Shown in pieces: positions 36,101 to 47,100 of a stretch of 64,000 bases of DNA. Below the pieces are notes generated by a model. The model saw only the letters and a list, made by a program, of their open reading frames with translations. It was not told the origin of the DNA and made no database searches. The translations under genes and the position numbers were made by a program. How positions within the stretch are numbered: the stretch's first letter is position 1; each line of letters begins with the position of its first letter. The DNA is taken from the NCBI GenBank assembly GCA_015680685.1, contig MNCI01005010.1, positions 83,331 through 147,330 of the forward strand, written 5' to 3'. The DNA is from Gnetum montanum. Taxonomy: Eukaryota; Streptophyta; Gnetopsida; Gnetales; Gnetaceae.

Positions 36101-36674
36101 TATGACATCCCATCCCTGGATGTTATGGAAAACACCAAATATACATTATATTATACATTATGCAAAAGAATACAATATACCAATTGTCAAATATATATAA
36201 CATTTGACACTGTGTAAAGAAAATAACAAAGAAAGTGCATAAAGATAGAGAAAAGAATGTTGTATTGATATGGAATAGTGTATCTAGATCATGCTCTGAG
36301 AGTGTTCCTTGGGGTTTTCTCCCTTTAGCATCTATCCCCTTAGAGGTAAACCAACACTACCACCATAGCTAAGCCTATAACCTAGCCAGAAGAGATGGCT
36401 AGTCCACTTCCTGTTCCACTTCATCCAACTCTTGTGACTTGCCTATATTAGCTATGCCACCTCCATGCTAGTACAACCTCTAAGCTAGGGTATAAATGCC
36501 TTAGGTAAAAACTCCAAAGGTTATCTAAAGATTCATATCCATTATTACAATGCACCCTTTGGAGTCTAAATTACAACTACCCTTTCGAGTCTTCTTACAA
36601 TAAGGATAACACTTGTTATAAAGAGGCATCATCTTCATAATGCAACAACACCATTTCGGAATGGGGATGTTACA
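36101..36674 (+). mobile_element. Solo LTR inside the reverse transcriptase of element E
   Basis: Ends are inverted: TATGACATCC (originally TG, one transition) and GGGATGTTACA. Both sides carry CCCAC (36096-36100 and 36675-36679), a perfect 5-bp target duplication. The plus strand has GGTATAAATGCC near 36488, a TATA box, so it is plus-oriented. The interrupted frame reads on minus NSEWV before and ILITIVPKK after, a standard reverse transcriptase motif. Confidence 0.85.
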
Positions 36675-36679
36675 CCCAC

Positions 36680-37517
36680 TCACTATTAGCTATTAGATAA
36701 ATGATCCATTCTTTCCAAAGTTTTGAAATTTCACTTTTAAAATTTTTTTTTAAAGCTAGATCAATTCATCTAGGGGAAATTCTTACTGGTTTTATGTTTT
36801 CCTCTAAATAGATATGATGTTGGCAGATGTTGGGTGAGATTCCCTGATGAAAGTCCTCATAACTCCATGCAAATGTCCTATACTTTCTATGTAAGACTTA
36901 TAATAGTTTTCTACTTACTCATCAGTCAATTGGAAATTTATTATTAATGGTGTATTATGATCTAGAAAAATATACTTAAGTGCACAAGGTAATTTCCTAA
37001 GATCTAGAGAATCATTATTTGGAGGTTGGATTGTTTCTCCAATATTCCCTAATCCCAAATTCAAAATTTGGTCAAGGAAGTTTTATTGTTCTTTGATGGA
37101 GAGATCTAAAGGTCCTTCCTCAAAATTATTTAGTAATAATGTTTTCCTATCTTATGCCATTGCTAAAGTGGATATTGTATAAAGCATTCTTGAATCTTTT
37201 AGATCTTTGTTTAATCAATCCTCTTTTCCCTAATCATATATATTTAGCATGAAAGTAAGATGAGAAAAAGATAGCTAAAGTTATCCTGATCTACAATTTA
37301 TTACCACATCAGTTGTTACTAACCAAGGTCTACCTAATATGATGGGAAAACAATCTTGATACTTTACTTCTAAAATTACAAAATCAATTAGGTATTTTCT
37401 TTTTTCCTTCTATATTATCAAATCTTCTACTATTGCTATGGGTTTTACATTGGAATAATTAGACAAATATATCATCATGTTTACTCCTCTTATATCCTCT
37501 AAATCAAGTGATCTAGC
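36680..37517 (-). pseudogene. Protease second half and linker to reverse transcriptase of element E
   Basis: Read on minus from 37517: RSLDLEDIRGVNMM, then NYSNVKPIAIVEDL, then FVILEVKYQDCFPIILGRPW near 37340 and the tail of the protease fold. The first half, with the catalytic LLDLGASINIM, lies at 53957-54010, on the other side of element D. The frame carries on directly from one side to the other when D and one copy of its target duplication are ignored. Further left the linker has stops. Confidence 0.8.
37513..37517. repeat. Target-site duplication of element D, left copy
   Basis: CTAGC here and at 53952-53956, directly flanking the two LTRs of D. It proves that 37518-53951 is one insertion despite the sequence gap inside. 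Confidence 0.95.
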
Positions 37518-38795
37518 TGTAACGACGGAAAACATCGGCAGCTGGAAAATACCGAACGAATTCCGTGTACACAGTCTTAATCCACGGATACGTGCGAGGG
37601 CTATGCTGGAAAAACGAATCCGCGGTGCCCTGAACGGTCTTGTCGATTAGACAGGGACTTACTAATCAGTAAACCGATGAATATCCCATGGGATGATCTG
37701 ATTCGAGGAATCGTAAAATGAGTGGAAAACAATGTAGACAAATCGTAACGATGATAACGCTAAACACGATAAGAAGAGGCTGAAACGAGAGAAACACGTA
37801 GTTTCAAAATCTACGCTTTGACTTGAAAAATGTATATTTCATATGCCACGTTACAGTGGGGAAACCCCGATTGCTCGATGTGAAGCAAGCACAAAACAAC
37901 AAGAAAATTGTCCAAACAGAAGTCCGATCTACCTCGTGGGCTAAAGTTGGGATGCAAGAAAGGTCAAGCTCTGACGTCTACAGATCGACTGTTTACAATC
38001 AATAGAGTCTTCCCCAGCAGAACGATTACTCCTGTGGCCGGTGCTCAAAGTGAACTGTGCTCTATTTCTACTGGAAGGTGATGCTATCAAAAATTGCCAA
38101 AGCACTGCTCTCTGTATCTCTGCTCAAAAATGATAAGTGCTCAAGTGCTCAGAAAAAATGCCTTTATAGGTGATTTGCCAACCCCTGTATCTTTTTCAAC
38201 TGGGTTATTTATAGGTTGCAACATCTCGTGGAAACGACGCAACCTTGGTGATGTGTATCCCGAATGTTTCGAGTACTGTTGGTTTGACCATTTTTGCATC
38301 AAACTTCATGCCTACGCACAATACGCTCATTTGCGTATTGTGCGTGTGAAGAAGAGGTGCACGTCAGGCACGTTTCAACTGTCTTTGGGTTATATTATGC
38401 TCATTCACGCTGTGTTGCGTGTATGAGCATAACGTAACACGAAAGCAATGGATTCAAACTGTTTTACGCTTGTTTACACAGCAGTGCGTAATGGAGCGTA
38501 AATAATGTTTTGACTGGTGACGCAATACGCTGTGATATGCTACATTTCATAATGAGCGTAAAATGTGTCATGTGATACGCTGCGTTGCGTAGCGAGCGTA
38601 AAATGATTTATCTGTGCGCCAAAAAAGGTTGATCTGTTGCACTGCTCTAGACTTTGCCTTTGCCCTTTTGTGAAGCTCATTACGCTGCCATGCGTAACAA
38701 AGCATAAACTTGTCCTTGAAGAAAAGTTGAAATGCGCCCTCGCCTAAATTGTGAATCTTTGCCCAAGGACGACTCACAATTTCCACGGTGTTTCA
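37518..38795 (-). repeat. 3' LTR of element D
   Basis: TGTAACGACGG...GTGTTTCA. TATA box CTATAAATAAC on minus at about 38202-38212. A perfect 13-bp inverted repeat with a 6-base loop lies at 38314-38345 (ACGCACAATACGC, loop TCATTT). Short GCGTAAAATG-containing subrepeats fill 38460-38610. On minus, a purine run AAAGAGGGG adjoins the right edge (about 38799-38807). Confidence 0.95.
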
Positions 38796-39910
38796 ATGAC
38801 CCCTCTTTGTTGACGGTTAGAGGGCTTGCCCGAAAGACGTCGACAAAGAATACGAAACACCGGATTGGTGAAGCGAGAACAACGTCCATCCATGGCTACT
38901 CAAGCATTGCCCAGTCAACATGGAAGAGAAAAGCGGGGAGGAATGGGACATAGAATGACATGATAGAAAACAGGTTCGGGGAAGAGGTGCAATAGATCAG
39001 GATGGTAGGAGTATGGAATACGCTTACTAAATGCACAGAAACGTACGCCATTTGTATCAACAAGAATGCTTTCAGGCGAGCATAGCGCATCAGCCTAAGA
39101 TTTTCTCTATTACAGATCACAGCAGGAATGCTTGCAAAAGGAGCATGGCGCATCACTTTCTGCGATATCTCTGCTAGTGTGCGTGCGGAAAATGGATACT
39201 TGCATATGTAGCTTTTGCGTATGGGAAGCGGGTGGTGGGGATGAAAGGAAATAAGAGCTAAGTGTAAGGTTCTATGAGGTATAGGCATGCAGTTCCAAGT
39301 GGATGGGCAAACCTGAGCAGCCACCTCAAGACGCTGTTGTTCTTCGCCACTCAGATGAACGCACCCTTGAACCATGTTTTCCAAAGCAAGTAACCTGTAA
39401 TCACAAAAGAAAATAGAGGACACCATTTCTCATGTGAACAAGAGGCAAGGTTGTCGAAATGAGCGCCATTTGATGCAAGATAGAGCGATTGGACCGTGAA
39501 GAAGGAGCTGGAGCATGAGGGCGGAGCCGCCAATCCTGACGATTGGCCCAGCATATCTTCACCAAAAGACATCGGACATAGTGCACCTAACTGGTTGGGC
39601 AAAGAACCAGCTAGATGAATTTGCGAAACCAACATCTGATAGCGATGCCAGCGGAGGTTCCCGAGGTTGTTGTTGACAAGGATTTCGTCAGGGCTCCGGC
39701 TGGCAGGACTAAACTCTCAAAGGTACCACCGCTGCAGTGGACGCAGCGACGGCATCTCCGAGGGATCAGTAAGATGCCCCTTAGCTCATCCGAGGAATCA
39801 GTAGGATGCCAGTGGGGTGGTGATGCTGGGACTGTCCCAGTATCCCATCTTGCTTGTTGTGCAGTTGTACAGAGATAAGCACGCTCGCCTGATTTGCTTG
39901 GTGGTGGCCT
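38796..39910 (-). other. 3' noncoding region of element D with a leucine-rich-repeat-like fragment
   Basis: Read on minus, 39351-39635 gives QIHLAGSLPNQLGAL and then VQSLYLASNGAHFDNLA, which resemble leucine-rich-repeat segments (LxGxLPxxLGxL; LxSLxLxxN). On the same strand a possible splice acceptor, TTGTGATTACAG, precedes LLALENMVQGCVHLSGEEQQ (39300-39400). The frame 38896-39426 downstream is unrecognised. It may be a captured host gene piece; confidence is low. The rest shows no gene. Confidence 0.35.
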
Positions 39911-40285
39911 GTAAATCCCAGTTTTAAGTCCTCGTAGAACATGGTCCCAGTTTAAAGTTCGAGCAGACCAAGAAATGCTAGTTTTACATCGTAGCGGATG
40001 ATGGTGTGTCTGGTTTATGGTCTCAGCAGACCGTGCTGTGGATGTCAGTTTCGTGTCATGACCCAAGGACAGAGCTATGCTGATTTTAAGTCTCAGCAGA
40101 CGATTACTTACCTGTGCCAGTTTAGCGTCATGGCGGATGCGTGCAAAAGATGCCAGTTTTTCATTTTGGCGGACCTATACAAAATTGCTAGTTTCTCGTC
40201 GTAGCGGATGGTCACAACGTGCCATTTTAGCGTCGTAGCGGACGATGGGTGCCAGTTTAGCATCGTAGTGGACGTTCAGTGCCAT
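39911..40285. repeat. Tandem repeat array, unit about 30-37 bp, in the 3' region of element D
   Basis: About eleven units, each with CCAGTTTTAGCGTCGTAGCG-like sequence and a variable tail, starting near 39917, 39947, 39978, 40013, 40037, 40079, 40115, 40150, 40187, 40221 and 40251. Tandem repeats between pol and the 3' LTR are known in Tat/Ogre-type elements and can seed satellites. The array begins just after the integrase stop. Confidence 0.85.
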
Positions 40286-40312
40286 ACCTGCTTGTACACA
40301 CCGGAGACACTG

Positions 40313-41503
40313 CTAGATGTAATACCTCTTCAGATATACGTGATTTACAGGGTTTGGTAGTGCGTTGTCGTCGATGTCGGCTAGCCTAAATGCTCCGTTG
40401 GTGTATGCGTCTGTCACCAAGAAAGGGCCCTCCCAGTTTGCAGAGAATTTGCCTACTGGTTCGTGAACGGCCTTGAGAACGAGATCTCCCTTCTTGATCG
40501 AGCACTGCTGAAGGTTGTGATGATGCTTCTGTCTCTGTTTATGCTGATATGTCTCAATCGTGTCAAGAGCCTGTATTCGCTTCTCTTCCAATGAATCCAA
40601 ATCCATTATCCAAGACTCGGTATGTTGAGCCTCATTTATAATGGTAGAGAGGACTATTCTCAGAGAAGGAATTTGCAACTCGAGAGGCAGCACTACTTCA
40701 GATCCGTAAACTAGGCTGTAGGGCGTACTGCCTGTAGCCGTCCTACATGTGGTACGATACGCCTAGAGCACATAGAGGATTTGTTCGTGCCACTGTCTTT
40801 TGTTGCTGTCGAGCATTTTCTTGAGCAAATTGATGATCACTTTGTTCATTGCTTCAGCTTGACCATTCACTTGCGAGTAATAGGGGGAGGAAAAAGACTG
40901 TCTAATGCCCAGGTTGTCACAGAAGGATTTGGTTTCCGTACTACTAAACTGTGGTCCATTGTCGGTCATTATAGTCATTGGGAGACCAAATATGGTTTCG
41001 ATATTGTCCAAGATAAAATGGCAAACTTGTTGGGATGTGATTTTCCGTAGGGGGACAGCTTCTACACACTTTGTAAAATACTCAATAGCGGTAATAATGA
41101 AGTTGTGCCCTGCAGAAGATTTCGGCGTGATGGGGCCTATAATGTCAAGTCCCCATCGTTGGAATGGCCATGTTATCTGCGTTGTATGTAATTCTGTAGG
41201 TGATACATGTATGAGATTTTTGTGACGCTAACATGTGTCACAGGTTTTAACCTTCGTCAGACAATCTTTTTCCATGCGTGGCCAGTAGTACCCTAAATGA
41301 CGGATTTTTAGGGCCATAGCTTGGGATGCTATGTGGCCGCCGCACAATCCCTCGTGAACCTCGTCGACTATATGCTGCGTTTGGCTTCTGTCAACGTAGG
41401 TAAGCAACACACCATCAAAAGAGCGTCTACAAAGAGTACTGTCTCCTATGATGATGTATTGCCTAGCCCACTTGCGAATCGCGTCTTTCTGTGAGCGTGT
41501 CAA
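40313..41503 (-). pseudogene. Integrase of element D
   Basis: The zinc domain is in 41228-41503 (VDEVHEGLCGGHIASQAMAL, GYYWPRMEKDC, TCDTC; H-H-C-C). The catalytic core on minus has GLDIIGPI (first Asp, near 41145), MTDNGPQF (second Asp) and NGQAEAMNK (Glu) in 40763-41011, so the DDE triad is present. The C-terminal domain is in 40313-40693, with KKGDLVLKAV and GKFSANWEGPFLV, ending VYLKRYYI. It would join element cDNA to the target and make 5-bp duplications such as CTAGC. Stops break it (for example near 41227 and 40760), so this copy is dead. Confidence 0.92.
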
Positions 41504-42170
41504 TTGAGACGCTAGCTCACCCTGTAGAAGGTAAGTTTTAATATCATTGTACCATTCAGGTGTGCTTTCCTCGAGAATAGAAGATATTTGTGCCGCGCCT
41601 GGATGATAGGATCTGTGCAGTCTATTATCAATGCAGGGCAGGTGTCAAACAGGTGTGAAGGCACGTTCAAAGCCAGTGTGGCTAGTGCGTCGGCCAATGT
41701 GTTGTCAGTGCGTAGCACGTGCTGGGCGACGATGGTCATAAATCGTCTCAGAAGATCTTTGGCCTTATCACAGTAGGGCTACAAATGTACAGCTTTGCAG
41801 GTGTAGACTCCTGTGATTTGATTTATGTCAAGCATCGAATCGCCCCTAACCACCAGGTGTCGAACGTCGAGTTCACTGGCAGTTAGTAATCCCCTGAGGA
41901 GCCCCTCGTACTATGCCACATTGTTCGTACAGGGGAAGGTTAAGCGATAGGCATGGAGACGCACCTCCTCAGGTGATAACGTAATAACAGTGGCAGCACT
42001 GCCACCTCTAGCGGTTGAATCTCCGTTGAAATACAACGTTGCTTCGGGGCTTATCAAAACAGGGCTTATGCTATGTACATGTTCATCGGGAAATTCTAGT
42101 TCTATGGTTGCGTGATTGTTAATTGGTGACGTGACTAACTAGTCAGCTATCTCTTGGCCTTTCGTAGATG
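41504..42170 (-). pseudogene. Second (Tat-type) RNase H domain of element D
   Basis: Minus-strand order: ATLYFNGDSTARGGSAAT near 42030, RLHAYRLTFPCTNNVA near 41940, YEGLLRGLLTASELDVRHL, VVRGDSMLDINQITGVYTC near 41840, and QHVLRTDNTLADALATLAL in 41512-41739. This is the plant/archaeal-type RNase H that Tat elements carry between their own RNase H and integrase. The first acidic residue, normally D in FDGS, is N here. Stops are TAG. It removes or trims RNA during cDNA synthesis. Confidence 0.88.
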
Positions 42171-42179
42171 ATTGGCCAA

Positions 42180-42640
42180 TATAATGTAGATCAAATTCTG
42201 CGGTGATAGCCTTTCAACGAGCGATCCTACTGCTCTCATATAAGTTATGCGTAATGGTCCTAAGGATGTTATTTTTACAAATGATGTTAACCTGGCTATG
42301 GAAAAGGTAATGTCTACACTTTTTGAGCGTAAAAACTAATGCTAGACAATTACGCTCAACTTCATTATACCTTGTTTCATACGCATATAGAGCATGGCTC
42401 AAGTAGTAGATGGGCACTTCCGACCCATCATCCCTTCTTTGACAAAGCAATGCTGCTAACGCTACGTCCGAAGTAGCGAGGTAAATGTAAAATGGTAAGT
42501 CCCTTTGTGGTGGGAAAACCATTGGCAGATGTTGCAATTCCGGTTTTAAACTGTCAAATGCACGCTGGCAATCTTCCGTCCATTCGAAACTAACCCCCTT
42601 TTTGAGCAGGTGCTGCATAGGGTGCAGCTTATCGGTTAAT
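42180..42640 (-). pseudogene. RNase H domain of element D reverse transcriptase
   Basis: 42214-42618 gives KGVSFEWTEDCQRAFDSLK, FYIYLATSDVALAALLCQ, EVPIYYLSHALYAYETRY, then EVERNCLALVFTLKKCRHYL. This is the standard connection and RNase H segment of Ty3/gypsy Pol. It degrades the RNA strand of the hybrid. Continuous with the polymerase domain but separated from it by an in-frame stop. Confidence 0.9.
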
Positions 42641-43800
42641 CTCGAGATGAATCAGCGTATGAACTGTAATCGTCCCTGTAACCCGCGTAATTACTTGAGG
42701 TCTGTAAGAGGTGCTAACTCGACAATGGCTTTGACCTTATCAGGGTCAACTTGTATGCCAGTTTCTGACACCAAAAACCCCAGCATGCGTCTAATTTTGA
42801 CACCGAATACGCACTTCTTTGGATTAAGCCGGAGCTCGTACTTAGAGCATCTTTTGAGAACTAAGTCCAGGTCTTCTGAATGATCCCCAGACTTGATAGC
42901 TATATCGTCTACATAATCATTCAGTTTCCCCAAGAGGTAGTCACTAAAGATGTATGTCATGGCTCATTGATACATCGCTCCAGCGTTCTTTAGACCAAAA
43001 GGCATCATAGTGTAGCAAAAGGTGCCCCAGGGCATCATGAATGTCATGGTTAGTTGATGCTCTGGGTTGATGCGGATTTGGTTATAGCCTGAGAAACCAT
43101 CCATGAAGGATAGGAGCGCATGCCCAGCTATCGTGTCGACTAGCTAGTCGATACTCGGTAGTGGGAAGTTATCCTTGATTGTGGCCTTATTCAAATCGTG
43201 GAAGTCTATGCAGATGCGTATGCTCCCGGTCTTCTTTGGCACGACTACAATGTTAGACACCCAGCCCGAGTAATCAACTGCACGGATGAAACTAGCCCGA
43301 TATAGTTTGGTGATTTTATCACACACAGCTAACGCGATCTCTGGCTTAATTTTCCGTACCTTTTGCCTAACTGCTTTAATCTGTGGGTCTAAGATGATGT
43401 TATGCTGGATTAATCTTGGATCGAGTCCAGGCATATCTTCGTATGACCATGCAAAGACTATAATGTTGTCTTACAGGACCTACTTTATAGCATCGTGCAT
43501 GTTCTCGTCTAATAAGGAACTGACCTTAAGTGTTTTGGGTTCACCTTTATGTGTAACAATAGAGACCTCATTAATGGGGTCCTCGGTTATATCTCCAGCC
43601 TCCAGGTCTAGCGTGTGCATCGACTGTTCTGGCCATTCTAGGGACGTTTCCGACGCTGCTATGGTTACGCCATCCGAAGGGGAACTAATGTCTAAAAGTG
43701 TAGTGTCAAGCTACCTAACTACCCTCCCGTATGGGCCTGTTAGAGTTAAGGGTGCTAAGAGTGTTGCGTCCATTTGCTGATTGCCCTGGAAAACCGCCAA
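42641..43800 (-). pseudogene. Reverse transcriptase of element D
   Basis: 43144-43434 begins MPGLDPRLIQHNI, a segment that opens Tat/Athila polymerase, then VVVPKKTGSIRICIDFHDLN. Between the frames, FMMPWGTFCYTMMPFGLKNA and a stop are seen near 43000. 42691-42960 has the active site NDYVDDIAIKS and LGFLVSETGIQVDPDK. Upstream, 43440-43760 encodes the acidic linker to protease. The catalytic YVDD is intact, but stops at about 43140, 42961 and 42690 break the frame. Confidence 0.92.
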
Positions 43801-44199
43801 GAGCGTAAAGAATTAGGAGAAGGATGACGTGATGTTTGCTAAATGTGGAAAGCTAGCAAGATTTTGAATATTGTAAAATAGGCTGTAATCAATGCAACCC
43901 GATTACGAGGCGATAAGATGTGGTAGTTTAACGTCATTTCGGACAACGGAGTGTGCGATATCAGCCGCATTAATATCTTGATTTTCGGGTTCCATTTCAG
44001 GAAAGTCCCGCTGAAATCAGATGTCAAGTCGGTGATCCTCGCATATAAGTAAGTAGTTTTTGATGAAGGTAGGCTGTTGGCTGTTGTGAATTCGAATTTG
44101 TGATTGTTGTTGAGCGAGAGGAAGAAGAACAGAGGATTAGAGTGTGCGGTTTGTTAAGGGTTGCAAGTACTAGAGTGTGAAAATCCTGAAGCTGTTATC

Positions 44200-47100
44200 A
44201 TGGCACCGAAAATCAAAAGGAAGAATGCAAAACTAGCCAAGATCGACGAGGTGCAAGAAAACCTAGAGCGCGTTTCGCAGGTGGTGGTGGATGTACGTGA
44301 CCCTACGCCTTTGAACCGGTAAGTGATTTCTCGCATGCTTATTTTGTTTTAATGTTTATGTTTCATAGCGTCTTCTGCGTGAATGTGAGTTGTAAATTAT
44401 GGGCCTCGGGTTAATGTGAGGGTTTGATGGGGGGTGCGTCTATCACCATTGTCAGAGACAAACCTTGCGTTGTTGCAAGGGTTTGGGCGATTTCGGCGCT
44501 GATAAGTAGGCGTAGTTTGTAAAATTTTTCTGCATTATCGGTAAATGTAAATCTAGACGTTAATCTGTGTTTTGGATTTTCTGTACAACATTACGCTAAA
44601 GCCTACGCTGATTGTTTTGGACATTGTGGGGGTCTTGTGCTGTATAAACCCCATCGTCCCCAATGTCCCCCCTCCGCAAATGCGGTTGCAGGGAAAGGCC
44701 CTTTGGTTCCGAAGGGGTGTGCTGGAGTTTTTGTAGTTCTTGCTACGCAACTTTAGCATCATCGTGTGGTCCAATTTTTCTGGTGATATCGTCGGTGCCC
44801 TGTTAGAGCACCTGCTGGCAGGTTCTGTGCAAGGGATTCTGGCCTTCTTGACAGACGGGGCCATCGATACGGGCTGTCCCGAGGACCGAGAACTTAGCGC
44901 TTGGGGTTTAAGGAGCTTAAACTGGATCTGGGAAATGGCTCAGTTCAGTTGTTATCATGCCTATAACACGCTGTTCATGGCTCGCCAGGTCTCGACCTGT
45001 TTCCAAAACCCACAAGGCACGGTGTACTATGCAGGCGGGTAAGCAAATTTTATTAACTGTCTATTTTTTTTTTGTTATTATATGTCTGTTGTCAATGTGA
45101 AATATAAGAGAAGCCTAAGTGAAAAATGTAAGATAAGCCTATGTTGTATGGTACAGGTTTTTTATCCATGACAACAGGTTAGTCGGAAATGGAGATACGT
45201 TGTCATGGGCCGAAACAGTGATAAAGGCGTTTACCTCAATTAGCAACGTGCGCGCTGGCATTATCGAGCAAGTTGGGTTTGACATGCGTGAGTACCCCAC
45301 CCGCTACGCTAAGGCTTTTGAGAATTGCCAGAGACTCGGGTGGCTGCACGATGACTGGACCTTAGACCCGCCCCTTACCATTGAGGACGTGCAGAGGAAC
45401 TTGCCACCATTTCCTTTGCCATTTGGACTTGGTGAGGCTGTTATATTGCGTAATATCGTTGTAAATTGTGGATATTGCGTAATAGTGTTTTGGTTTGACT
45501 TGTGTTTCACGCTGTTCAGTTAGAGAATCCTGGGAGATTACCCTTACGATTTCCGGCCACGAGGCGAACGCCGTCCTCTTCCGCTACGGCGACATCAAGG
45601 ATGCACAGCGCTGGCTCAGCCACCCAGTAGCCCCAGTCGCTATGACCACCAAGATTTGAATAGCAGGGCTAATGCATCTATGTTTAGCTACAACTCCTGA
45701 TGTCCCTGCCAGTGAAATGCTAACCTTGGTCAACTCCTTGAATGAAAAGGCAGAGCATTTTTACACGCGCATACATAATGTACGCGTAAGCTTTAACATT
45801 GACGCTCAGCTCTTCGTAGACCTGTTTGGCGTCCCCTCGGATGGCCTTCCCGTAAGTGAGAAGGCAAAGAGGAGCGTTGCCTTCGAGGATTGGCTGAACA
45901 AGTGGGTAAGGATCTCGAAGGAGACTAAAGGGTTTCCATGCGAAAAATTCGAGATGGGCGTTGCCAAGACACTTTATCTCCTCTTCCGAGCCCAGGCTTT
46001 CCCCAAAATGCTCTCGCAAGGGAAGTTTTTTTCTATAGAACAGACCCGTATTATGCGAGAGGTTCTGGAGGAGGGAACCCAGTTCAATTGGGCAAGCTAT
46101 TTTGCCAAGGGACTGTGCAACGAGATGATCAAGCTTCGCGAGAAGCTTGATTCCCGCTTCAACGTGCATTACACCTTCTTCATAGCTTGCCTCTGGTGTT
46201 TTGCTGAGTTTCTGTTCATCCAAAGGAATGGGGTTTGGGTGCAGTAAGACTGAGACTAGCTGTCCAAACCTTGGATTACCCACATCCTCAGCATTACCCG
46301 TGGGCAGAATCCACCGGAAGGGATCGAGGAGTCACTGTCTATAACGACTAAGGGTTTGGCGGTGCCCCAAGTGCGAGGCCTCGACAGCATAGGTGGGATA
46401 ATGCCTACTTACACCGGCGATGCCTCGCGAGGGAAACACCTGGTGGAGGAAATCGTGGAACCTGCAGCTTAGCGTAAAAGGCTCTGTATAGCCGAGGCCC
46501 TTAGGAGTGACGCAGGCCAAACCGTGGCAGTTAAAGTGCAGCGGAGTAAGCCTCTACCTGGTAAGTGTTCATGAATTGTATTACGCAATGTTTGTTTAGA
46601 TGTTTTGGGATGATATACTAAGATGTTGTGACATGACCAGTCAAAATTACAGAAGAACTGACCCCTGAGACAGGGGCAGTAATGCTCAGTCGTGGGGAGG
46701 GGACCTCAATTTTGGAAAAAGAGGCCCCAGCTGTTAGCGTGAGCCATACATAGGCTCTGGTGCATGAGGAGGCCCTAGATACTGGGACCAGCGATGCACA
46801 GACTTTAGTGCGTGAAGAGGAAAGGGAGGTGGAAGATGTTGGCGAAGTTGCCACTGTCACCGGTAGAGGTAATGGGTGTGTTAACATGTTTGTAGGACTC
46901 TGTAAGTAGATGAGGTTTCTAACTGGATCACGCCACAGGAGAAGAGGATGTGTCCACGTCTGTCGCTGTGAGCAGAGTGTGGAGAGATTTTCCTAACAAA
47001 TTTGCCTTCATGGAAGGCGTTGTCAATGACATGATCGAGCGCCTAGAGCGCGTCGAACCTGGAGTTGGTACGCTATGGTTATAGTCAGCTTGTGATATTA

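Noticed and set aside
38896-39426. 176-codon minus-strand frame in the 3' region of D
   Set aside because: No domain, biased hydrophobic composition and no homologue known to me; treated as noncoding.
39911-40285. CRISPR array
   Set aside because: Repeats are degenerate and head-to-tail without distinct spacers, inside a plant retrotransposon.
43286-43780. 164-codon plus-strand frame
   Set aside because: Shadow of reverse transcriptase and its linker on minus.
45720-46283. 187-codon minus-strand frame
   Set aside because: It is the reverse of exon 4 of the plus-strand gene, whose splice sites, phases and homologous exons in element A support the plus reading.
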